Of a stretch of 64,000 bases of DNA, positions 1-10,230 are shown piece after piece. A program made the position numbers and the translations under genes. The notes beneath the pieces were generated by a model that saw nothing but the letters and a program-made list of their open reading frames with translations, was not told the origin of the DNA and did no database searches. Numbering within the stretch: the stretch's first letter is position 1; each line of letters starts with the position of its first letter. The DNA comes from Symbiodinium natans (taxonomy: Eukaryota > Sar > Dinophyceae > Suessiales > Symbiodiniaceae), in the NCBI GenBank assembly GCA_905221605.1, contig CAJNDS010002741.1, positions 1 through 64,000 on the forward strand. The letters are read 5' to 3'.

Positions 1-675
1 CCCTTTGCTGGCCTCCATGCCTGGCCAGTGTCCCTCATCCATATTCTGGAGTTTGCTCTTTATAGCTCACATTCCCTCAGACCAAAGTCGAGGCCGAACG
101 TTGCATTGTTTGATTGAGCACTGCTGGGCTGCGGTTGTACCTATCAATTGCTCCGACACACCGGCACCGCGGAGTCTATGCTTCAAGCTGCTTTACCGCT
201 TTGCGCCCAGTAGCATCAGCCGTCCAAGCTGCATGCAGTGCTTCCAGAGTCTCCAAGACTCAATTCCGGCAGACCAATTCAGTGCCCGGCCTGCCCATTC
301 CATCATTCTTCCCTCAGCTGATGCGAGGCCGGAACATCATGCACCGTTCTTCATCAGCGAGGCGTTTTCGCAACCCTTCTGTTGTTCCCTCAGCCGTGGC
401 GAGGCCGAACCATTCATTCCCTCAGCCGAGGCGAGGCCGAACCTTTACTCCAGCATAGCGAGGCCGAAATTGCCCTTGCATAGCCTCACATGGCATCTCC
501 GCTGGTTTCACGGGTTCTGAAAGCATTGTGCTGCGAGGGTATGTTGATCACCCTCATTCCGGCAGGCTAAGCCTGCATTCGGGTTTGCCTTCACATGGCC
601 CTTAATGGCGAGGCTGTGCTCGCAATTCAATCCACTTCCACTTGCCTGGTTACTGGCCGGCGACGTTTCATCACC

Positions 676-1146
676 TCAAAGGAGCATCCATTCATCATCA
701 TCTTCCGACAAGGCCAGCATCCTTCTCGACACATCAGGGCCATACACCATAATCACCAGCCTACCCAGGTACCTGATTTCACGTCCGCTGCCATCAATCA
801 TCAGGGATGGGTTTGTGGGATCGACATAGAAATCGATGTTCCAAAGCCTCGCATCCTCACAGCAGCGGAAATCCCGGAGCTGCAGGTGGAGGTTAGCTGC
901 ATTCAGGCTTCTTTGGACATTCCAATTCCCACAGCTGCCCCAGGCTATGTTGCCTCTCCTGGTGCGACGGACAAAGTGGATACGATATGACTGCGACAGT
1001 TCCAGGAAAAGCCCTTCACGACGCCCCTGGTGTGACCATGCAAATACACAGCACGCAATTGCCGGCATGGTCCGTCGCTCTCCGTCTGCCTTGCAGCAAG
1101 TCTCTTTGGCGTGTGGCACACTGTCCAGGGCACTGTGGACGGCCAC
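676..1146 (-). CDS. Conserved minus-strand frame in array unit 1, unknown function (possible exon)
   Basis: An open frame of about 157 codons, open further upstream to at least 1185 and without an ATG at its start, so it is more likely an exon than a whole gene. The C-terminal half looks like a folded domain: residues around WNIDFYVDPTNPSLMIDG and IRYLGRLVIMVYGPD alternate hydrophobic and polar positions, followed by an acidic tail (SEDDDEW). Between units 1 and 3 this frame has 7 amino-acid changes, while the overlapping plus-strand frame changes at about twice as many positions. That asymmetry suggests selection on the minus strand. I do not recognise the family. It ends at TGA 676-678, just before a possible donor GTGATG. 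Confidence 0.45.
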   Translation of the reverse strand: MAVHSALDSVPHAKETCCKADGERRTMPAIACCVFAWSHQGRREGLFLELSQSYRIHFVRRTRRGNIAWGSCGNWNVQRSLNAANLHLQLRDFRCCEDARLWNIDFYVDPTNPSLMIDGSGREIRYLGRLVIMVYGPDVSRRMLALSEDDDEWMLL

Positions 1147-2177
1147 TCTGGTCGCCGATAGCCCACGAGCGGAAATCTGCGGTTGAGACGGGGCCCTGTT
1201 CCAACAAAGGAAGTTAAGGCCTCGGAACCCTCTTCGCTCGCACAGGTTCCAGGAGGTGTTTCCCTCAACCGTGGTGAGGCCGAACTATGTTGTCCCTCCG
1301 AGCGAGGCCGAAGACTTTCCACAATCCTCAGCTTATGCGAGGCCGACAACACCCTCAGCAGCGAGGTCGAAAGTTCCCTCAGCACTCGGCGAGGCCGTAC
1401 ACAGGCAGCTATGTGGCTGGCAGAACTACCGAGCAAACACAGTGGTTTCGGTTTGAGTCCTGTTGGAGCCCACCCTTAGGTACAGCCTCCAGGCCACCGA
1501 ACAGCTCACTACCTGCGCACCCCACCGGGGTTGAGCCGAGGCTTGAGCCAGGTGAATTTTACGTCTGCACGCTGCGAGGCGTAGCCACCCGAAGGGGCTG
1601 TGGGTTCAAGTGAAACAAAAGCTTACTAAAACTGTGGGGTGAAACTGCCGGTAAGTTCCCCCTCTCATTCCTTGTCCTCGGTTTTGACGTACCGCTACCC
1701 TCAACCGAAGTGAGGCCGGAATGTCGTTTTGACCAAGTCGTTGCCATTGGCTTGAAGACTTGGCCAAGGTAAATTGCCTGTATGCTTGCACATTCTCTGT
1801 GTTGTCTATTCGGGAGGTGATCCATGCCCTCGTTCGTGGAGGCCGCTATCCCTCAACCGAATGGAGGTCAATTCCTGTAGACCCAGATGCTCGTTCTACG
1901 GGTCTCATTGCATGTCCTGAGTGCTTCCATCCACACCCCTCAACCGTAGTGAGGCCGGACATGTCTTCAAACCAGGTCATGGCCCGAGGCTTCATGGACT
2001 CTGGTTACGGTGGCTGCCCCTTGCATGCACAGGGCATACTTCCTGTGGCTTTTGCCGGGAGGTGATCCATGCCCTCCGATTCTCAGAGGCCGCTATCCCT
2101 CTACCAGCGGGGTGGTCAATCCCCATAGACCGTTCCATATTGATTGAGGCCAATTCTGCACTTTCTCGTCATCTCAC

Positions 2178-2375
2178 CTTGACGGATCCATGCCCTCGAT
2201 TCACACATCTCCAACACGAGCCAAGCAGGAGGAACAGGTGAAGTACCTGCCCAAACATACCCCTTTTTAGGCTGGAGGACGCTAAGCGACCTAAATCGCC
2301 GCTACGCACCGGTGACCCCACGCCACACACCTTCAACAGGTGGCCGGTACAGGCGCCTGACAGGGGGCCGGGCAA
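2178..2375 (-). other. Possible minus-strand exon ending at a strong 5' splice-site match
   Basis: A frame of about 66 codons, repeated in units 2 (5021-5227) and 3 (7958-8164), runs into GTCAAG^GTGAGATG on the minus strand, a good 5' splice-site match at 2178/2177. Only one residue differs between units 1 and 2 (L to F). The protein is not recognised, and the splice site is a prediction from sequence alone. Confidence 0.22.
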
Positions 2376-2830
2376 GGTGCCGACTACCAGGTCAAACCCA
2401 CACTGCCTGTGAGGATATTATGTACGAGGCCGCTATCCATTGTGAGACTTGACATTCTCCAATCCAGCCGTAGCCATTGTTCCAAAGACAGTCGGCTGGC
2501 TCTCTTGTTTGCCACCAAAACTCCATACTCTCACTTGGGAGTCGATTACCCTCAACCGAAGTGAGGCCCACTCTGCGACCACGGGTTAGCTGCATGCTTG
2601 GTCCTTGTGGGCATTTCTGAAAGCAGTGACAACGAATCCTCCACGGAGTACGTCCCGGCTAATCCAGGGTTCTCAGCAGCTCCGGTGTTCTCGCTCTTAC
2701 TAACCGTGCCTTGCTGTTCTCCCCAGAATCGCCCTGGCTTTCTCGCACTTACTTACCAGTCGACGTATTCCTCACCACAAAGTTCACTGCCATTGGGACT
2801 CGAGGCTTCTCCAGTGCATGCTGGTACCTG

Positions 2831-5683
2831 CCCTTTGCTGGCCTCCATGCCTGGCCAGTGTCCCTCATCCATATTCTGGAGTTTGCTCTTTATAGCTCAC
2901 ATTCCCTCAGACCAAAGTCGAGGCCGAATGTTGCATTGTTTGATTGAGCACTGCTGGGCTGCGGTTGTACCTATCAATTGCTCCGACACACCGGCACCGC
3001 GGAGTCTATGCTTCAAGCTGCTTTACCGCTTTGCGCCCAGTAGCATCAGCCGTCCAAGCTGCATGCAGTGCTTCCAGAGTCTCCCAGACTCAATTCCGGC
3101 AGACCAATAAGTGCCCGGCCTGCCCATTCCATCATTCTTCCCTCAGCTGATGCGAGGCCGGAACATCATGCACCTTCTTCATCAGCGAGGCGTTTTCGCA
3201 ACCCTTCTGTTGTTCCCTCAGCCTTGGCGAGGCCGAACCATCCATTCCCTCAGCCGAGGCGAGGCCGAACCTTTACTCCAGCATAGCGAGGCCGAAACTG
3301 CCCTTGCATAGCCTCACATGGCATCTCCGCTGGTTTCACGGGTTCTGAAAGCATTGTGCTGCGAGGGTATGTTGATCACCCTCATTCCGGCAAGCTAAGC
3401 CTGCATTCGGGTTTGCCCTCACATGGCCCTTAATGGCGAGGCTGTGCTCGCAATTCAATCCACTTCCACTTGCCTGGTTACTGGCCGGCGACGTTTCATC
3501 ACCTCAAAGGAGCATCCATTCCTCATCATCTTCCGACAAGGCCAGCATCCTTCTCGACACATCAGGGCCATACACCATAATCACCAGCCTACCCAGGTAC
3601 CTGATTTCACGTCCGCTGCCATCAATCATCAGGGATGGGTTTGTGGGATCGACATAGAAATCGATGTTCCAAAGCCTCGCATCCTCACAGCATCGGAAAT
3701 CCCGGAGCTGCAGGTGGAGGTTAGCTGCATTCAGGCTTCTTTGGACATTCCAATTCCCACAGCTGCCCCAGGCTATGTTGCCTCTCCTGGTGCGACGGAC
3801 AAAGTGGATACGATATGACTGCGACAGTTCCAGGAAAAGCCCTTCACGACGCCCCTGGTGTGACCATGCAAATACACAGCACGCAATTGCCGGCATGGTC
3901 CGTCGCTCTCCGTCTGCCTTGCAGCAAGTCTCTTTGGCGTGTGGCACACTGTCCAGGGCACTGTGGACGGCCACTCTGGTCGCCGATAGCCCACGAGCGG
4001 AACTCTGCGGTTGAGACGGGGCCCTGTTCCAACAAAGGAAGTTAAGGCCTCGGAACCCTCTTCGCTCGCACAGGTCTGCTATCTTCTTGCACCTCAGTTC
4101 CAGGAGGTGTTTCCCTCAACCGTGGTGAGGCCGAACTATGTTGTCCCTCCGAGCGAGGCCGAAGACTTTCCACAATCCTCAGCTTATGCGAGGCCGACAA
4201 CACCCTCAGCAGCGAGGTCGAAAGTTCCCTCAGCACTCGGCGAGGCCGTACACAGGCAGCTATGTGGCTGGCAGAACTACCGAGCAAACACAGCGGTTTC
4301 GGTTTGAGTCCTGTTGGAGCCCACCCTTAGGTACAGCCTCCAGGCCACCGAACAGCTCACTACCTGCGCACCCCACCGGGGTTGAGCCGAGACTTGAGCC
4401 AGGTGAATTTTACGTCTGCACGCTGCGAGGCGTAGCCACCCGAAGGGGCTGTGGGTTCAAGTGAAACAAAAGCTTACTAAAACTGTGGGGTGAAACTGCC
4501 GGTAAGTTCCCCCTCTCATTCCTTGTCCTCGGTTTTGACGTACCGCTACCCTCAACCGAAGTGAGGCCGGAATGTCGTTTTGACCAAGTCGTTGCCATTG
4601 GCTTGAAGACTTTGGCCAAGGCAAATTGCCTGTATGCTTGCACATTCTCTGTGTTGTCTATTCGGGAGGTGATCCATGCCCTCGTTCGTGGAGGCCGCTA
4701 TCCCTCAACCGAATGGAGGTCAATTCCTGTAGACCCAGATGCTCGTTCTACGAGTCTCATTGCATGTCCTGAGTGCTTCCATCCACACCCCTCAACCGTA
4801 GTGAGGCCGGACATGTCTTCAAACCAGGTCATGGCCCAAGGCTTCATGGACTCTGGTTACGGTGGCTGCCTCTTGCATGCACAGGGCATACTTCCTGTGG
4901 CTTTTGCCGGGAGGTGATCCATGCCCTCCGATTCTCAGAGGCCGCTATCCCTCTACCGGCGGGGTGGTCAATCCCCATACATAGACCGTTCCGATTGAGG
5001 CCCAATTCTGCACTTTCTCGTCATCTCACCTTGACGGATCCATGCCCTCGATTCACACATCTCCAACACGAGCCAAGCAGGAGGAACAGGTGAAGTACCT
5101 GCCCAAACATACCCCTTTTTAGGCTGGAGGACGCTAAGCGACCGAAATCGCCGCTACGCACCGGTGACCCCACGCCACACACCTTCAACAGGTGGCCGGT
5201 ACAGGCGCCTGACAGGGGGCCGGGCAAGGTGCCGACTACCAGGTCAAACCCACCCTGCCTGTGAGGATATTATGTACGAGGCCGCTATCCATTGTGAGAC
5301 TTGACATTCTCCAATCCAGCCGTAGCCATTGTTCCAAAGACAGTCGGCTGGCTCTCTTGTTTGCCACCAAAACTCCATACTCTCACTTGGGAGTCGATTA
5401 CCCTCAACCGAAGTGAGGCCCACTCTGCAACCACGGGTTAGCTGCATGCTGAGTCCTTGTGGGCATTTCTGAAAGCAGTGACAACGAATCCTTCACGGAG
5501 TACGTCCCGGCTAATCCAGGGTTCTCAGCAGCTCCGGTGTTCTCGCACTTACTAACCGTGCCTTGCTGTTCTCCCCAGAATCGCCCTGGCTTTCTCGCAC
5601 TTACTCACCAGTCGACGTATTCCTCACCACAAAGTTCACTGCCATTGGGACTCGAGGCTTCTCCAGTGCAATGCTGGTACCTG
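2831..5683. repeat. Array unit 2
   Basis: Second unit, nearly identical to unit 1. It keeps the ~23-bp segment missing from unit 1 (about 4075-4098). It has a small rearrangement near 4975-4990, where the run catacatagaccgttcc replaces the form in units 1 and 3. Confidence 0.9.
3504..3974 (-). CDS. Conserved minus-strand frame in array unit 2
   Basis: Same frame as in unit 1. It differs in the acidic tail (DDEEW instead of DDDEW) and is otherwise identical over the stretch compared. The function is unknown. Confidence 0.45.
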   Translation of the reverse strand: MAVHSALDSVPHAKETCCKADGERRTMPAIACCVFAWSHQGRREGLFLELSQSYRIHFVRRTRRGNIAWGSCGNWNVQRSLNAANLHLQLRDFRCCEDARLWNIDFYVDPTNPSLMIDGSGREIRYLGRLVIMVYGPDVSRRMLALSEDDEEWMLL

Positions 5684-8619
5684 CTCTTTGCTGGCCTCCA
5701 TGCCTGGCCAGTTTCCTTTATCCATATTCTGGAGTTTGCTCTTTCCATATCTCACATTCCCTCAGACCTAAGTCGAGGCCGAATGATTGCTTTGTGTGAT
5801 TGAGCACTGCTGGGCTGCGGTTGTCTTCTATCAATTGCTCCGACACACCGGCACCGCGGAGTCTATGCTTCAAGCTCTTGACCGCTTTGCACCCAGTAGC
5901 ATCAGCCGTCCAAGCTGCATGCAGTGCTTCCAGAGTCTCCAGGACTCAATTCCGGCAGACCATTCATTCCAGTGCCCGGTCTGCCCATTCCATGTCATGC
6001 TCGCAATTATCAGTCCCTCTTGTGCCCATGCGGCATCTTTTCCAGGAACTGCTTGTCATCATTCTTCCCTCAGCTGAAGCGAGGCCGGAACTTCATGCAC
6101 CGTTCTTCATCAGCGAGGCGTTTTCGCAACCCTTCTGTTGTTCCCTCAGCCGTGGCGAGGCCGAACCATCCATTCCCTTAGCCCGGCGAGGCCGAACCTT
6201 TGCTCCAGCATAGCGAGGCCGAAACTGCCCTTGCATAGCCTCACATGGCATCTCCGCTGGTTTCACGGGTTCTGAAAGCATTGTTCTGCGAGGATATGTT
6301 GATCACCCTCATTCCGGCAAGCTAAGCCTGCATTCGGGTTTGCCCTCACATGGCCCTTAGTGGCGAGGCTGTGCTCGCAATTCAATCCACTTCCACTTGC
6401 CTGGTTACTGGCCGGCGACATTCCATCACCTCAAAGGAGCATCGATTCCTCATCATCTTCCGACAAGGCCAGCATCCTTCTCGACACATCAGGGCCATAC
6501 ACCATTATCACCAGCCTTCCCAGGTATCTGATTACACGTCCGCTGCCATCAATCATCAGGGATGGGTCTGTGGGATCGACATAGAAATCGATGTTCCAAA
6601 GTCTCGCATCTTCACAGCATCGGAAGTTCCGGAGCTGCAAGTGGAGGTTAGCTGCATTCAGGCTTCTTTGGACATTCCAATTCCCACAGCTGCCCCAGGC
6701 TATGTTGCCTCTCCTGGTGCGACGGACAAAGTGGATACGATATGACTGCGACAGTTCCAGGAAGAGTCCTTCACTACGCCCCTGGTGTGACCATGCAAAT
6801 ACACAGCATGCAATTGCCGGCATGGTCCGTCGCTCTCCGTCTGCCTTGCAGCAAGTCTCTTTGGCGTGTGGCACACTGTCCAGGGCACAGTGGACGGCCA
6901 CTTTGGTCGCCGATAGCCCACGGGCGGAATTCTGGGGTTGAGACGGGGCCCTGTTCCACCAAAGGAAGTTAAGGCCTCGGAACCCGATTCGCTCGCACAG
7001 GTCTGCTATCTTCTTGCACCTCAGTTCCAGGAGGTGTTTCCCTCAACCGTAGTGAGGCCGAACTATGTTGTCCCTCCGAAGCGAGGCCGAAGACTTTCCA
7101 CAATCCTCAGCTCAGGCGAGGCCGACAACACCCTCAGCAGCGAGGTCGAAAGTTCCCTCAGCACTCGGCGAGGCCGTACACAGGCAGCTATGTGGCTGGC
7201 AGAACTACCGAGCAAACACAGTGGTTTCGGTTTGAGTCCTGTTGGAGCCCACCCTTAGGTACAGCCTCCAGGCCACCGATCCGCTCACTACCTGCGCACC
7301 CCACCGGGGTTGAGCCGAGACTTGAGCCAAAAAAAAAAAACCAGGACTTTCGTCTGCACGCTGCGAGGCGTAGCCACCCGAAGGGGCTGTGGGTTCAAGT
7401 GAAACAAAAGCTTACTAAAACTGTGGGGTGAAACTGCCGGTAAGTTCCCCCTCTCATTCCTTGTCCTCGGTTTTGACGTTCCGCTACCCTCAACCGAAGT
7501 GAGGCCGGAATGTCGTTTTGACCAAGTCGTTGCCAGTGGCTTGAAGACTTTGGCCAAGGCAATTGCCTGTATGCTTGCACATTCTCTATGTTGTCTATTC
7601 GGGAGGTGATCCATGCCCTCTTCGTGGAGGCCGCTATCCCTCAACCGAATGGAGGTCAATTCCTGTAGACCCAGATGCTCGTTCTACGAGTCTCATTGCA
7701 TGTCCTGAGTGCTTCCATCCACACCCCTCAACCGTAGTGAGGCCGGACATGTCTTCAAACCAGGTCATGGCCCAAGGCTTCATGGACTCTGGTTACGGTG
7801 GCTGCCTCTTGCATGCACAGGGCATACTTCCTGTGGCTTTTGCCGGGAGGTGATCCATGCCCTCCGATTCTCAGAGGCCGCTATCCCTCTACCGGCGGGG
7901 TGGTCAATCCCCATAGACCGTTCCATATTGATTGAGGCCCAATTCTGCACTTTCTCGTCATCTCACCTTGACGGATCCATGCCCTCGATTCACACATCTC
8001 CAACACGAGCCAAGCAGGAGGAACAGGTGAAGTACCTGCCCAAACATACCCCTTTTTAGGCTGGAGGACGCTAAGCGACCGAAATCGCCGCTACGCACCG
8101 GTGACCCCACGCCACACACCTTCAACAGGTGGCCGGTACAGGCGCCTGACAGGGGGCCGGGCAAGGTGCCGACTACCAGGTCAAACCCACCCTGCCTGTG
8201 AGGATATTATGTACGAGGCCGCTATCCATTGTGAGACTTGACATTCTCCAATCCAGCCGTAGCCATTGTTCCAAAGACAGTCGGCTGGCTCTCTTGTTTG
8301 CCACCAAAACTCCATACTCTCACTTGGGAGTCGATTCCCTCAACCGAAGTGAGGCCCACTCTGCGACCATGGGTTTGCTGCATGCTTGGTCCTTGTGGGC
8401 ATTTCTGAAAGCAGTGACAACGAATCCTCCACGGAGTACGTCCCGGCTAATCCAGGGTTCTCAGCAGCTCCGGTGTTCTCGCACTTACTAACCGTGCCTT
8501 GCTGTTCTCCCCAGAATCGCCCTGGCTTTCTCGCACTTACTTACCAGTCGACGTATTCCTCACCACAAAGTTCACTGCCATTGGGACTCGAGGCTTCTCC
8601 AGTGCAATGCTGGTACCTG
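5684..8619. repeat. Array unit 3 (most diverged, longest)
   Basis: The longest unit. It gains about 90 bp near 5965-6060 relative to its neighbours. At 7329-7352 it carries a run of twelve A residues followed by ccaggactttc, where units 1 and 2 read ccaggtgaatttta. It carries most of the substitutions seen between units, so it is the useful copy for testing which reading frames are constrained. Confidence 0.9.
6431..6901 (-). CDS. Conserved minus-strand frame in array unit 3 (diverged copy)
   Basis: Same frame and length as in unit 1, with replacements S to C, R to S, D to N, N to D, E to V, D to E and W to S. The frame is still open despite about 19 nucleotide changes in this stretch, mostly at third positions of the minus-strand codons. 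The function is unknown. Confidence 0.45.
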   Translation of the reverse strand: MAVHCALDSVPHAKETCCKADGERRTMPAIACCVFAWSHQGRSEGLFLELSQSYRIHFVRRTRRGNIAWGSCGNWNVQRSLNAANLHLQLRNFRCCEDARLWNIDFYVDPTDPSLMIDGSGRVIRYLGRLVIMVYGPDVSRRMLALSEDDEESMLL

Positions 8620-10192
8620 CCCTTTGCTGGTCTCCATGCCTGGCCAGTGTCCCTCATCCATATTCTGGAGTTTGCACTTTATAGCTCACATTCCCTCAGA
8701 CCAAAGTCGAGGCCGAATGTTGCTTTGTTTGATTGAGCACTGCTGGGCTGCGGTTGTACCTATCAATTGCTCCGACACACCGGCACCGCGGAGTCTATGC
8801 TTCAAGCTGCTTTACCGCTTTGCGCCCAGTAGCATCAGCCGTGCAAGCTGCATGCAGTGCTTCCAGAGTCTTCAAGACTCAATTCCGGCAGACCAATAAG
8901 TGCCCGGCCTGCCCATTCCATCATTCTTCCCTCAGCTGATGCGAGGCCGGAACATCATGCACCTTCTTCATCAGCGAGGCGTTTTCGCAACCCTTCTGTT
9001 GTTCCCTCAGCCGTGGCGAGGCCGAACCATCCATTCCCTCAGCCGAGGCGAGGCCGAACCTTTACTCCAGCATAGCGAGGCCGAAACTGCCCTTGCATAG
9101 CCTCACATGGCATCTCCGCTGGTTTCACGGGTTCTGGATTGTGCTGCGAGGGTATGTTGATCACCCTCATTCCGGCAAGCTAAGCCTGCATTCGGGTTTG
9201 CCCTCACATGGCCCTTAATGGCGAGGCTGTGCTCGCAATTCAATCCACTTCCACTTGCCTGGTTACTGGCCGGCGACGTTTCATCACCTCAAAGGAGCAT
9301 CCATTCCTCATCATCTTCCGACAAGGCCAGCATCCTTCTCGACACATCAGGGCCATACACCATAATCACCAGCCTACCCAGGTACCTGATTTCACGTCCG
9401 CTGCCATCAATCATCAGGGATGGGTTTGTGGGATCGACATAGAAATCGATGTTCCAAAGCCTCGCATCCTCACAGCATCGGAAATCCCGGAGCTGCAGGT
9501 GGAGGTTAGCTGCATTCAGGCTTCTTTGGACATTCCAATTCCCACAGCTGCCCCAGGCTATGTTGCCTCTCCTGGTGCGACGGACAAAGTGGATACGATA
9601 TGACTGCGACAGTTCCAGGAAAAGCCCTTCACGACGCCCCTGGTGTGACCATGCAAATACACAGCACGCAATTGCCGGCATGGTCCGTCGCTCTCCGTCT
9701 GCCTTGCAGCAAGTCTCTTTGGCGTGTGGCACACTGTCCAGGGCACTGTGGACGGCCACTCTGGTCGCCGATAGCTCACGAGCGGAAATCTGCGGTTGAG
9801 ACGGGGCCCTGTTCCAACAAAGGAAGTTAAGGCCTCGGAACCCTCTTCGCTCGCACAGGTCTGCTATCTTCTTGCACCTCAGTTCCAGGAGGTGTTTCCC
9901 TCAACCGTGGTGAGGCCGAACTATGTTGTCCCTCCGAGCGAGGCCGAAGACTTTCCACAATCCTCAGCTTAGGCGAGGCCGACAACACCCTCAGCAGCGA
10001 GGTCAAAAGTTCCCTCAGCACTCGGCGAGGCCGTACACAGGCAGCTATGTGGCTGGCAGAACTACCGAGCAAACACAGTGGTTTCGGTTTGAGTCCTGTT
10101 GGAGCCCACCCTTAGGTACAGACTCCAGGCCACCGATCCGCTCTCTACCTGCGCACCCCACCGGGGTTGAGCCGAGACTTGAGCCAAACCAG
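8620..10192. repeat. Array unit 4, truncated at the junction with element D
   Basis: This unit follows the others for about 1570 bp and then breaks at ccaggactttc. From there the sequence continues into cacaccccctcttgg, the 3' LTR edge and polypurine tract of minus-strand element D. The remaining ~1.3 kb of the unit is absent. Confidence 0.85.
9289..9759 (-). CDS. Conserved minus-strand frame in array unit 4
   Basis: Identical in protein sequence to the unit 2 copy over the compared length. It lies in the retained part of the truncated unit. If the gene has other exons in the missing 1.3 kb, this copy is a fragment. Confidence 0.4.
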   Translation of the reverse strand: MAVHSALDSVPHAKETCCKADGERRTMPAIACCVFAWSHQGRREGLFLELSQSYRIHFVRRTRRGNIAWGSCGNWNVQRSLNAANLHLQLRDFRCCEDARLWNIDFYVDPTNPSLMIDGSGREIRYLGRLVIMVYGPDVSRRMLALSEDDEEWMLL

Positions 10193-10202
10193 GACTTTCA
10201 CA
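10180..10202 (-). repeat. Remnant of the 3' LTR of element D joined to the tandem array
   Basis: On the minus strand the element ends with a purine tract and then TGTGAAAGTCCTGG, closely matching the LTR start of C (TGTGAAAGTTCCTG). It then jumps directly to TTTGGCTCAAG and array sequence. About 370 bp of LTR is therefore missing. Unit 3 of the array holds a related GAAAGTCCTGG-T12-GGCTCAAG segment at 7316-7352. Confidence 0.55.
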
Positions 10203-10230
10203 CCCCCTCTTGGACTGATGAGGCACATGT

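Larger units (their letters stand above)
85..2570. repeat. Dispersed 20-25 bp hairpin motifs in unit 1 (repeated in every unit)
   Basis: About 14 short motifs of the form CCCTCA-RCCGNRG-YGAGGCCGAAC are scattered through the unit, for example at 85, 311, 391, 419, 1262, 1327, 1376, 1699, 1850, 1937 and 2550. The best copies are small inverted repeats, CCTCA then seven bases then TGAGG. Others keep only the right half, GCGAGGCCGAA. They lie in at least three clusters (311-471, 1262-1400, 1699-1960) with unrelated sequence between them. They are absent from the rest of the window as far as I can see. Very small MITE-like or introner-like elements are possible, but unproven. Confidence 0.7.
1..2830. 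repeat. Array unit 1
   Basis: First unit, whose phase is set by the window edge. Near 1246 it lacks about 23 bp (tctgctatcttcttgcacct and the next three bases) that the other units carry. It has the simple form of the segment at 1540-1565, without the insertion seen in units 3 and 4. Confidence 0.9.
1..10192. repeat. Tandem array of a ~2.85-kb repeat (3 full units plus a truncated fourth)
   Basis: The opening text of the window (ccctttgctggcctccatgc) recurs at 2831, about 5684 and 8620, giving unit lengths near 2830, 2853 and 2936 bp. Copies are about 97-99% alike by eye and differ by small indels. The array starts before the window. It stops inside the fourth unit at the junction with mobile element D. 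No rRNA, tRNA or spliced-leader RNA gene was recognised in the unit. It holds many short hairpin motifs and one minus-strand frame with signs of constraint. Tandem gene arrays are common in dinoflagellates, so this may be a multi-exon gene array read on the minus strand; that part is inference. Confidence 0.93.

Noticed and set aside
595-990. Plus-strand 131-codon frame repeated in all array units
   Set aside because: It overlaps the minus-strand frame but changes at about twice as many residues between units 1 and 3, and its composition is less protein-like. Treated as a shadow.
676-1146. Resemblance of IRYLGRLV to the xYLG motif of LINE reverse transcriptases
   Set aside because: The order of the surrounding motifs does not fit a LINE RT and no catalytic box is present; a four-residue match is not enough.
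311-1400. CRISPR-like array of repeats and spacers in the tandem unit
   Set aside because: Motif spacing is irregular, copies vary, and the context is a eukaryotic nuclear genome with LTR elements and spliced leaders.
2468-2490. Spliced-leader RNA gene in each array unit
   Set aside because: Only the first 11 bases of the leader match; the 3' half, the downstream SL RNA body and Sm site are not seen.
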